Source: Glacieibacterium sp038211965 (GTDB lineage: Bacteria; Pseudomonadota; Alphaproteobacteria; Sphingomonadales; Sphingomonadaceae). Taken from it: 13,692 bases of DNA. A program made the position numbers and the translations under genes. The notes under the pieces were generated by a model. The model saw only the letters and a program-made list of their open reading frames with translations. It did no database searches and was not told the DNA's origin. Location of the stretch: positions 1 to 13,692 of the forward strand of contig JBBQVB010000065.1 in assembly GCA_038211965.1 (NCBI GenBank), written 5' to 3'. Shown here piece after piece: positions 1-7,802 of the stretch. The first letter of the stretch is position 1. Each line of letters opens with the position of its first letter.

Positions 1-1
1 C

Positions 2-1186
<1,185 letters not shown>

Positions 1187-1281
1187 GAGAGGCGCGAGTC
1201 GCGGTCGTTTACCAACCACCCGTCGCAAGACGGCAACGCCTGTGTTCCTTTTGCCACGCCATTGGGCTAAGACTGGCCACG
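1187..1281. other. Short ntrC-ntrY intergenic spacer
   Basis: This is a 95-base spacer between the ntrC stop and the chosen ntrY ATG. The ntrY frame stays open through it, so a longer NtrY cannot be excluded. I see no strong Shine-Dalgarno sequence, no terminator hairpin followed by a T run, and no -24/-12 (GG-N10-GC) sigma-54 promoter. Confidence 0.5.
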
Positions 1282-3531
1282 ATGGACGAGGCGAAGGCAC
1301 GAGGGCAGGCGGGGCGGTGGCGCATCCAGCGCCGGCGTTTCAACCGCTGGCGTGACCGCGTCGACCTGTATCCGCGCCTCGAAGTCGCCGTCGCACTGCT
1401 CGTCGTCGTGCTGGGGATTGCGAGCTATGCCGTCCTTACCGGCGACCGTGCGGCGGGCTTTTCGCCGCCCATCGTAACGTTGCTCCTCGTCGCCAACCTG
1501 CTGCCCCTGATGGCGCTGATCGTGCTGATCGCGCGGCGCGCGGCGATCCTGCTGACCAACCGGCGTCGCGGAACGGCTGGTGCGCAGATGCACGTCCGGC
1601 TCGTGGCACTGTTCGCGGGCGTCGCGGCGGTGCCGACACTGCTCGTCGTGATTTTCGCCTCACTGCTTTTCCAGTTCGGCACGCAGTTCTGGTTTTCCGA
1701 CCGCGCGCGTACCGTCCTCGACAACGCCGATCAGGTCGCGCAGGCCTATGTCGCCGAAAACAAGCAGCGCGTCTTCGACGACATTCAAGCGATGGCGGCG
1801 GACGTGAATAATTATGCGCGCGACTACGGCATCGGCAGCCCAACCTTTCACGAGGGGCTGGTCTTCCAGGTCAAGACGCGCAATCTGACCGAAGCCGCCG
1901 TTTTTACCTCGTCGCGCGGCGGTGCAGTCACGATATTCGCCAAGGTGAACATGGACGCCCGTCCGCTGGCGACGCGCATCCGCAGCCTCGACCTGGCGCG
2001 CGCCCGTGCCGGCGAAATTCGCGTCATCGCCACTGCGGGCGACCGCGTCGAAGCCGTGGTGCGCATCGACCCCGTCCTCGAGCGCTATGTCTACGTCAGC
2101 CGCAAGGTCGATCCGCTGGTGCTCAACTCGGTGGCGCGGACGCAGACCGCGCTGAGTGAATACAAGGCGCTGACCGACCGCAGCCGAGCGCTGAAATGGC
2201 GCTTCAACCTGCTGCTGATGGTCGTGTCGCTGCTCATCCTCGCCGCGGCGATCTGGTTCGCGCTGTGGCTGGCGAACCGCCTCGTGTCGCCGATCGCGCG
2301 CCTCGCCGATGCCGCCGAGCGCGTCGGCGCGGGCGACCTCGATGCGCGCGTTCCGGTGCGCGGCGCACCCGACGAAATCGGCACGCTGGCCCGCGCCTTC
2401 AACCGGATGACGGGGCAGTTGAAAACCCAGCAGGCGGCGCTGGTCAGCGCCAATGCGCAGGCCGAGGCGCGCCGCCAGTTCACCGAGGCGATCCTGTCGG
2501 GCGTTTCGGCAGGCGTGCTTTCGATCGATGCGCGCGGCACGATCAAGCTCGCCAATCGCAGCGCCGCCGATCTATTCGGCACCACCGAGGCCGCGCTCGC
2601 GGGCCGGCCGCTCGCCGAGGCCGTGCCCGAGTTGGCCGCGCTACTCGACGAGGCGAGCGCGCAGGGCGATGCCAGCGGGCAGGTGGTCATCGTGCGCGGC
2701 GCCGACACGCAGACGCTGAGTGTCCGCATCGCCGCCGAGACGGGGGGCGCGCGCAGCTACGTCCTGACCTTCGACGACATCTCCGCTCAACTCGCCGACC
2801 AGCGCCGCGCCGCGTGGGCCGATGTCGCGCGCCGCATCGCGCACGAGATCAAGAACCCGTTGACCCCGATCCAGCTCAGCGCCGAGCGGCTGCAGCGCAA
2901 ATACGCGCGCCAGATCGTCGAGGACCCCGAGACCTTCGCGTCGTTGACCGGCACCATCGTCCGCCAGGTCGGCGACCTGCGCCGCATGGTCGACGAGTTC
3001 AGCAGCTTCGCGCGCATGCCCAAGCCGGTGTTCAAGCCCGAGAACCTCGCCGAGATCGCCAAGCAGGCGCTGTTCCTCCAGGAGGTCGCCTATCCGCAGA
3101 TCCGCTTCGGCCTTGTCGCGCCGACGCATCTTCCCGACCTTGTCTGCGATCGCCGCCAGATCAGCCAGGCGTTGATAAATCTGCTCAAGAACGCCGCCGA
3201 AGCCATTGCGGTGAAAGGCGATGCCGAGCCGGGCCTGATCTCGCTCGCCATCGAGGCGAGCGACACGCGCGTCACCGTCAAGGTCACCGACAACGGCTGC
3301 GGTCTACCAGCCGAAGCGCGCGACCGCCTGACCGAACCTTACGTCACGACGCGTGTGCGCGGCACCGGTCTCGGCCTCGCCATCGTCAAGAAGATCGTCG
3401 AGGAGCACGGCGGCACGCTCGACCTCTCCGACGCGCCCGGCGGCGGCACCGTCGCGCGCCTCGGCTTCGACCTGCGTGCCGACCTCGGCCTGAGCGACGA
3501 CGCCCCCGACCTGCTGCAAGGGAATGCCTGA
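1282..3531 (+). CDS. ntrY: Membrane sensor histidine kinase NtrY
   Basis: Histidine kinase of the NtrY/NtrX system, which senses nitrogen or redox state and phosphorylates NtrX. It has 749 residues, typical for NtrY. Domains: transmembrane helices near residues 31-51, 60-83 and 105-128; an extracytoplasmic sensing region to about 300; a fourth helix near 310-332; HAMP (about 333-385); PAS (about 400-500); HisKA with phospho-acceptor His521 in RIAHEIKNPLTPIQLS; and an HATPase domain with N-box Asn637 (LINLLKNAAEAI), G1 box from Asp670 (DNGCGLP) and G2 box from residue 694 (GTGLGLAIVKKI). All catalytic boxes are intact. The start is the ATG giving MDEAKARGQ, placed so that a short basic tail precedes the first helix. 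It has no clear ribosome binding site, and the frame is open further upstream, so the start is less certain than the identity. The stop codon abuts the ntrX ATG with no gap, indicating co-translation. Confidence 0.96.
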   Translation: MDEAKARGQAGRWRIQRRRFNRWRDRVDLYPRLEVAVALLVVVLGIASYAVLTGDRAAGFSPPIVTLLLVANLLPLMALIVLIARRAAILLTNRRRGTAGAQMHVRLVALFAGVAAVPTLLVVIFASLLFQFGTQFWFSDRARTVLDNADQVAQAYVAENKQRVFDDIQAMAADVNNYARDYGIGSPTFHEGLVFQVKTRNLTEAAVFTSSRGGAVTIFAKVNMDARPLATRIRSLDLARARAGEIRVIATAGDRVEAVVRIDPVLERYVYVSRKVDPLVLNSVARTQTALSEYKALTDRSRALKWRFNLLLMVVSLLILAAAIWFALWLANRLVSPIARLADAAERVGAGDLDARVPVRGAPDEIGTLARAFNRMTGQLKTQQAALVSANAQAEARRQFTEAILSGVSAGVLSIDARGTIKLANRSAADLFGTTEAALAGRPLAEAVPELAALLDEASAQGDASGQVVIVRGADTQTLSVRIAAETGGARSYVLTFDDISAQLADQRRAAWADVARRIAHEIKNPLTPIQLSAERLQRKYARQIVEDPETFASLTGTIVRQVGDLRRMVDEFSSFARMPKPVFKPENLAEIAKQALFLQEVAYPQIRFGLVAPTHLPDLVCDRRQISQALINLLKNAAEAIAVKGDAEPGLISLAIEASDTRVTVKVTDNGCGLPAEARDRLTEPYVTTRVRGTGLGLAIVKKIVEEHGGTLDLSDAPGGGTVARLGFDLRADLGLSDDAPDLLQGNA
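3518..3523 (+). promoter_or_regulatory. Ribosome binding site of ntrX inside the ntrY 3' end
   Basis: AAGGGA lies 8 bases before the ntrX ATG, within the last codons of ntrY. It supports the ATG at 3532, directly after the ntrY TGA, as the ntrX start and suggests translational coupling of kinase and regulator. Confidence 0.7.
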
Positions 3532-4920
3532 ATGGCGCTCGACATCCTGATCGTCGACGACGAGGCCGACATCCGCGAACTTATCGCGGGCGTGCTCGGC
3601 GACGAGGGCTATGGGACGCGCACCGCGCACGACAGCGACAGCGCGCTCGCCGCGATCTCCGACCGCCGCCCTTCGCTGCTCGTCCTCGACATCTGGCTGC
3701 AAGGGTCGCGCCTCGACGGCATCGAGCTGCTCGAGGAGGTCAAGCGCCGCCACCCGACGCTCCCCGTCATCGTCATCTCGGGCCACGGCAACATCGAGAC
3801 CGCCGTCTCGGCGATCAAGCGCGGCGCCTACGACTTCATCGAGAAGCCGTTCCGTGCCGAGGCGCTGCTGCTCGTCGTCGGTCGCGCCACCGAGGTCGAG
3901 CGCCTGCGCCGCGACAACGAGGAGCTGCGCGAGCGCGCCGGCGTCGAGACCGAGCTGACGGGCAGCAGCGCGGTCATCAACAACGTCCGCGCCACCATCA
4001 AGCGCGTCGCCGCGACGGGCAGCCGCGTGCTGATCACGGGGGCGGCGGGGTCGGGCAAGGAGATCGCCGCGCGCCTGCTCCACCAATGGTCGCCGCGCGC
4101 CAACGCGCCGTTCGTCGTCGTCAGCGCGGCGCGCATGACCCCCGAGCGCGTCGAGGAGGAGCTGTTCGGGCAGGAGGAGGGCGGCCACCAGGTCCGCGCC
4201 GGGCTGTTCGAGCAGGCGCACGGCGGCACTCTGTTCCTCGACGACGTCGCCGACATGCCGATGCCGACGCAGGCCAAGATCCTGCGCGTGCTGACCGAAC
4301 AGACCTTTCAGCGCATCGGCGGGTCGCGCTGGGTCAAGGTCGACGTGCGCGTCGTCAGCGCCACGTCGCGCGACCTGTCGGCCGAGATCGCCGAGGGGCG
4401 TTTCCGCGAAGACCTCTACTACCGCCTCAACGTCGTCCCCGTCCGCCTGCCGTCGCTGACCGAGCGCCGCGAGGACATCGGCGAGCTCGTGCAGTATTTC
4501 CTCGCGCGCTACGCCGCCGAACGCCGCGTCTCGACCCCGGCGCTCAGCGACGATGCGGTGGCGGCGCTGCAGACCTACGACTGGCCGGGCAACGTCCGCC
4601 AGCTGCGGAACGTCGTCGAGCGCACGATGATCCTCGCGCCCCCCGAACGCGCCGGCCGCATCGACATCGACATGCTCCCCGCCGAAGTCACCAGCGAACC
4701 CTCGAAACTCGTCCCCGGCCAGGCTGTCCGCTCGATCATGGGCACGCCCTTGCGCGAAGCCCGCGAGGCCTTCGAACGCGAATATCTACGGGCGCAGATC
4801 AGGCGGTTTTCGGGCAACATCTCGCGCACCGCGGCCTTCATCGGGATGGAGCGGTCGGCGCTGCACCGCAAGCTCAAGGCGCTCGGGGTGGGGGAGGGGG
4901 ATGACGAGGGGGGAGAGTAG
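3532..4920 (+). CDS. ntrX: Nitrogen assimilation response regulator NtrX
   Basis: Partner regulator of NtrY, 462 residues as usual. Receiver domain: acidic Asp9/Asp10, phospho-acceptor Asp53 (LLVLDIWLQG) and Lys105 (IEKPF). AAA+ domain: Walker A GAAGSGKE (170-177) and Walker B GTLFLDDVADMP (232-243). C-terminal Fis-type helix-turn-helix in about 425-455 (FSGNISRTAAFIGMERSAL). The sigma-54 contact loop GAFTGA is absent: the equivalent stretch after LFGQ reads EEGGHQVRAG (215-224). The family is known in alphaproteobacteria to have lost this loop and to act with the housekeeping sigma factor. The Walker B second acidic residue is Asp238, where Glu is usual, so ATPase activity may be altered. 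The gene is very rich in G and C. Its C-terminal tail GVGEGDDEGGE is encoded by a run of G tracts (see the quadruplex feature). Confidence 0.96.
   Translation: MALDILIVDDEADIRELIAGVLGDEGYGTRTAHDSDSALAAISDRRPSLLVLDIWLQGSRLDGIELLEEVKRRHPTLPVIVISGHGNIETAVSAIKRGAYDFIEKPFRAEALLLVVGRATEVERLRRDNEELRERAGVETELTGSSAVINNVRATIKRVAATGSRVLITGAAGSGKEIAARLLHQWSPRANAPFVVVSAARMTPERVEEELFGQEEGGHQVRAGLFEQAHGGTLFLDDVADMPMPTQAKILRVLTEQTFQRIGGSRWVKVDVRVVSATSRDLSAEIAEGRFREDLYYRLNVVPVRLPSLTERREDIGELVQYFLARYAAERRVSTPALSDDAVAALQTYDWPGNVRQLRNVVERTMILAPPERAGRIDIDMLPAEVTSEPSKLVPGQAVRSIMGTPLREAREAFEREYLRAQIRRFSGNISRTAAFIGMERSALHRKLKALGVGEGDDEGGE
4885..4913 (+). other. Guanine-quadruplex motif at the 3' end of ntrX
   Basis: Four G tracts of 4, 5, 5 and 6 bases are separated by loops T, A and ATGACGA, which fits the canonical G3+N1-7 rule. 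They lie on the coding strand and end 4 bases before the ntrX stop codon (4918-4920), so the ntrX mRNA could fold a quadruplex at its 3' end. The pattern is read directly; folding is inferred. It encodes the Gly/Glu/Asp-rich NtrX tail, so amino-acid choice may partly explain it. Confidence 0.6.
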
Positions 4921-4999
4921 GGGCGATTGCCTCGCTGCGGAAATACGTCGCGTTGTCGTAGCCAATCCCGCCAAAAATGGGCTTATCAACAGCCGACCT

Positions 5000-5881
5000 C
5001 TAGACTGGTGGCTTCACGGGCTGCAGGGCGGCTTGGTCCTCCCCAAACTGCGCTTGAAGTGTCAGCAAAATACCACGTACCAGCCTATATAGCTGACCGA
5101 TCACCTCAAGCGCATGTTGCCCGCCGAAAGGCCCATTATCTGGAAAAAGAAGTTCGCAGCTTACCGCCGGAGGATTGCTGATAAGTAGTTGATGCCGACT
5201 GCGCGCAATTTCCACGGTCATTCCTGGCTGAATTCGCCACAGACCAAACTTATTCGAAATTCCTTCAACTGTATCAAAGTCGATCGTACCAGAGGTTGTG
5301 CTGGCGATCAACAATAACGTTTGATGCTTTTGGAGATTGTCTAGCTTGTTCAATGCCCAGAGTGGGTAGTTGCCGTCTTTCCAAGGTTTAAACACATCTA
5401 GTATCAACCGCTCCAAATCAGGTATTAATTTCCGGATTTGATCCATTGGAGCTTTCGTTACACGTGTAGCCTTACAGTCAGGACATGTTCTCAGGCCAGA
5501 CTCAAATGCAGCGCGTAAATCGCGCTCACTGGCATGAACAGGGAAGGCGACCCTAGTGTCGGGTTTGCCGCCAGACTCTCGTACAATCGCGCTCACAGCG
5601 GTATCTAGAGCGCTGCGCAGACTATGGATACCTGCACCTATACACATTGGGACTTGTCGCGGTAGGCGCTCGGCAAATAGTTCCGTAACATAAAACCCAT
5701 TCTCATCGGCAGGGAGTTGCCTAATTCCTGTGCTACCGTTTTCTGAGTATTCCTTGAAAGAGTACATCGCTTCAAGAAACTGGTCATCTGCAAAATCGAG
5801 TTTGAACGCGGCTTGCCAAAGAAATCCCCGCTTTAGTGTTACGAGGTCAGGTGAATCGATATCCATGCCCAAGAGGATCAT
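5000..5881 (-). CDS. Conserved hypothetical protein (293 aa), probably horizontally acquired
   Basis: Function unknown. The reading frame is complete: ATG at 5881, TAG at 5000-5002, 293 residues, no signal peptide or membrane helix. The layout resembles a scattered family of bacterial hypothetical proteins that I know only by pattern: HSLRSALDTAV (86-96), then VAFPV (111-115), then PLWALNKLDNLQKH (173-186), a SALD...FP...LW.LN..DK.H signature. There is one CPDC pair (133-136), possibly half of a metal site. The base composition is foreign: two hand-counted 60-base lines are 45% and 40% GC, against 63% and 72% in lines from hflX and ntrX. It is oriented against ntrX and divergent from hfq, interrupting what is normally an ntrX-hfq junction. 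GGA and AAGGA lie just before the first ATG; the next ATG (5866, MDIDSPD) is an alternative start. It has no evident functional link to its neighbours. Confidence 0.82.
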   Translation of the reverse strand: MILLGMDIDSPDLVTLKRGFLWQAAFKLDFADDQFLEAMYSFKEYSENGSTGIRQLPADENGFYVTELFAERLPRQVPMCIGAGIHSLRSALDTAVSAIVRESGGKPDTRVAFPVHASERDLRAAFESGLRTCPDCKATRVTKAPMDQIRKLIPDLERLILDVFKPWKDGNYPLWALNKLDNLQKHQTLLLIASTTSGTIDFDTVEGISNKFGLWRIQPGMTVEIARSRHQLLISNPPAVSCELLFPDNGPFGGQHALEVIGQLYRLVRGILLTLQAQFGEDQAALQPVKPPV

Positions 5882-6051
5882 CCTTGTTCCGAGCGACCAA
5901 CTTTAGAGACGTTGATAGCGCAAATGATGCTACGCCAAGGTAGCAAAGTTTAACGAGAAATAACCTGAATTGTGTATTTGATAGTTGGTCAAGGTGCGGA
6001 TCGCGCCCGTTGTCGAACTGCCGAAATCGAAAACGAGAGCACCGATCGTCG

Positions 6052-6074
6052 CCCTTGCCCCCCACCCCACCCCC
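6052..6074 (-). other. Guanine-quadruplex motif upstream of hfq (minus strand)
   Basis: On the + strand, C tracts of 3, 6, 4 and 5 bases are separated by TTG, A and A. The minus strand therefore carries four G tracts with loops of 1, 1 and 3 bases, a very compact canonical quadruplex pattern. It sits 100 bases before the hfq ATG on the strand that would be the template for hfq, so it may affect hfq transcription. The pattern is seen directly; any regulatory role is inferred. It has no coding explanation, unlike the motif in ntrX. Confidence 0.6.
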
Positions 6075-6160
6075 GCGCTACGCTCGCCAAGTCCGCACAC
6101 GCGGGCGCGCCACGCCGGGCAACGGCGCGAGCATGCGGGCCAGAGTAGCACCGCCAACAC

Positions 6161-6166
6161 GAGGAG
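6161..6166 (+). promoter_or_regulatory. Ribosome binding site of hfq
   Basis: GAGGAG ends 8 bases before the ATG at 6175. It decides the hfq start: the frame is open back to 6010, but only this ATG has a good site and gives the usual Hfq N-terminus. Confidence 0.8.
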
Positions 6167-6174
6167 TGGCCGAC

Positions 6175-6435
6175 ATGGCTGCCGACAAGGCGAATTCGTT
6201 GCAGGACGTGTTCCTCAACACCGTCCGCAAGACCAAGACCCCGGTGACGATGTTCCTGGTGAACGGCGTCAAGCTGCAGGGGGTCATCACCTGGTTCGAT
6301 AATTTCTCGGTGCTGCTGCGCCGCGACGGGCATTCGCAGCTGGTCTACAAGCACGCCATCTCGACGGTGATGCCGGCCAGCCCGCTGCAACTGTTCGAGG
6401 CCGAGAAGCTCGACGACGCAGCCGACGCGGCTTGA
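6175..6435 (+). CDS. hfq: RNA-binding chaperone Hfq
   Basis: Hexameric Sm-like protein that binds small RNAs and mRNAs and promotes their pairing; cytoplasmic. It has 86 residues, usual for alphaproteobacteria. Sequence: SLQDVFLNTVRKTKTPVTMF (Sm1 start, with the Gln-Asp of the proximal RNA site), then NGVKLQGVITWFDNFSVLL (end of Sm1), then YKHAISTVMP (Sm2, containing the Lys-His pair of the uridine-binding pore), and a short acidic tail EAEKLDDAADAA. The start is the ATG preceded by GAGGAG. hflX begins in the stop codon overlap, so the two are one transcription unit, as in many proteobacteria. The upstream region carries a minus-strand quadruplex motif. Confidence 0.98.
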   Translation: MAADKANSLQDVFLNTVRKTKTPVTMFLVNGVKLQGVITWFDNFSVLLRRDGHSQLVYKHAISTVMPASPLQLFEAEKLDDAADAA

Positions 6436-7799
6436 GCGACGACCTCACCGACGCCGGCCCCAAGGTCTCGCGCCGCAAGGGCGAGGGCGACGGGGCGGTG
6501 CAGCCGGGCTTCGACGCGTCGCGCGGCGTGCGCTTCGGCGCGAAGACCGTCGTCGTGCTGCCCTACCGCGACGGGCAGGGCAAGGAGGCGCGCGACGCCT
6601 CGGCGCGGCTGGCGGAGGCGGTCGGCCTCGCGCAGGCGATCCGCCTCGATGTCGTCCACGACGAGGTCGTCCGCATCCGCACCGCGACGGTGTCGCTGCT
6701 GTTCGGCAAGGGGCAGGTCGAGCGGCTCGCGGCGACGGTGGCGGCGCTGGAGGCCGAGCTGGTCGTCGTCGACGGCATCGTCTCGCCGATCCAGCAGCGC
6801 AATCTGGAGAAGGAGCTCAAGGCCAAGGTGATCGACCGCACCGGCCTGATCCTCGACATCTTCGGCGAGCGCGCCTCGACCGCCGAGGGGACGCTGCAGG
6901 TCGAGCTGGCGCATCTGTCGTACCAGGCGAGCCGTCTGGTGCGGTCGTGGACCCACCTCGAACGCCAGCGCGGCGGCTTCGGCTTCCTCGGCGGCCCCGG
7001 CGAGAGCCAGATCGAGACCGACCGGCGACTGATCCGCGACCGCATCGTGCGGCTCAAGGACCAACTGGAGGATGTCAAGCGCACGCGCGGCCTGCACCGG
7101 ACGCGGCGGCAGAAGGCTCCGTACCCCGTGGTGGCGCTCGTCGGCTACACCAACGCCGGCAAGTCGACGCTGTTCAACCGGCTGACCGGATCGCACGTGA
7201 TGGCCGAGAACCTGCTGTTCGCGACGCTCGATCCGACGATGCGCAGCGTGTCGCTGCCCGGGATCGAAAAGGTCATCGTGTCCGACACGGTGGGTTTTGT
7301 CTCGGCACTGCCGACACAGCTCGTCGCAGCGTTCCGCGCGACGTTGGAGGAGGTGCTCGAGGCCGATTGCATCGTCCATGTCCGCGACGTCGCGCACCCC
7401 GATACGGTCGCACAGGCGGGCGATGTCGAGGCGGTGCTGCGCGATCTCGGCGTGCTCGACGGGGCGCAGGACCCGCGCATCCCGATCGTGACCGCGCTCA
7501 ACAAGATCGACCTGCTCGAGCCCGAGGCACGCGCCGCGGCGGTGGCCGGGGCAGGGGACGCGGCGGTGGCGATCTCGGCTCTGGACGGGCAGGGGGTCGA
7601 GGCCCTGCAGCATCTGATTGCGCGGACGCTGCAGGCGTCGCAGCGCGTCCACGCGATCCGCCTCAGCCAGGGCGACGGCCGGCGGGCGGCATGGCTGCAC
7701 GAGCACGGCGAGGTCGTCGGGCGGCGCGACGAGGACGACGCGGTGATCTTGCAGGTGCGGATGCCCGATGCGGTCAAAGCCCGCTTCGACGCGCTGTGA
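6432..7799 (+). CDS. hflX: Ribosome-associated GTPase HflX
   Basis: GTPase that binds the 50S subunit and splits or rescues stalled ribosomes under stress. It has 455 residues. N-terminal HflX domain with the glycine-rich stretch GGFGFLGGPGESQIETDRR (GGPGES at 187-192), a helical coiled linker (RRLIRDRIVRLKDQLEDVK), then the G domain: G1 GYTNAGKST (238-246), G2 in ATLDPT, G3 DTVGF (from Asp285), G4 NKID (357-360); then a short C-terminal domain. The chosen start is TTG at 6432, whose last bases are shared with the hfq TGA (TTGA, 4-base overlap). A GTG at 6498 or 6528 would shorten the unconserved basic N-terminus and cannot be excluded. The stop is only 3 bases from the stop of the convergent asnB-type gene, leaving no room for a separate terminator. 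Confidence 0.96.
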   Translation: MSDDLTDAGPKVSRRKGEGDGAVQPGFDASRGVRFGAKTVVVLPYRDGQGKEARDASARLAEAVGLAQAIRLDVVHDEVVRIRTATVSLLFGKGQVERLAATVAALEAELVVVDGIVSPIQQRNLEKELKAKVIDRTGLILDIFGERASTAEGTLQVELAHLSYQASRLVRSWTHLERQRGGFGFLGGPGESQIETDRRLIRDRIVRLKDQLEDVKRTRGLHRTRRQKAPYPVVALVGYTNAGKSTLFNRLTGSHVMAENLLFATLDPTMRSVSLPGIEKVIVSDTVGFVSALPTQLVAAFRATLEEVLEADCIVHVRDVAHPDTVAQAGDVEAVLRDLGVLDGAQDPRIPIVTALNKIDLLEPEARAAAVAGAGDAAVAISALDGQGVEALQHLIARTLQASQRVHAIRLSQGDGRRAAWLHEHGEVVGRRDEDDAVILQVRMPDAVKARFDAL

Positions 7800-7802
7800 G
7801 GC

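Larger units (their letters stand above)
5882..6174. other. Intergenic region upstream of hfq, with a composition boundary
   Basis: These 293 bases lie between the start of the foreign gene and the start of hfq, which point away from each other, so promoters for both should be here. The left part to about 5990 is AT-rich like the foreign gene, and the right part is GC-rich like the host, so the insert boundary is probably near 5990-6000. The right part holds a C-rich run (quadruplex motif on the minus strand). I could not find a convincing -35/-10 pair, tRNA or attachment-site repeat. Short frames in this stretch have no family features and look like chance. Confidence 0.55.

Noticed and set aside
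2196..4904. 902-codon open frame on the + strand overlapping ntrY and ntrX
   Set aside because: It is an Arg/Pro/Ala-rich shadow of the two real genes in another frame; high GC suppresses stop codons. No motif is present.
4921..4999. Intrinsic terminator after ntrX
   Set aside because: Only a weak AGCC/GGGCT pairing without a stable stem or T run is visible.
4901..5181. Two short + strand frames (63 and 84 codons) after ntrX
   Set aside because: They overlap ntrX or the 293-aa gene, lack a binding site, and show no family features.
4960..5995. Direct repeats or target duplications bounding the foreign gene
   Set aside because: I found only short TTGGTC matches that are expected by chance; no attachment site or inverted terminal repeat.
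6479..6508. Third possible quadruplex near the hflX start
   Set aside because: Its last loop is 10 bases, outside the usual limit, and it lies in coding sequence for Gly/Glu residues.
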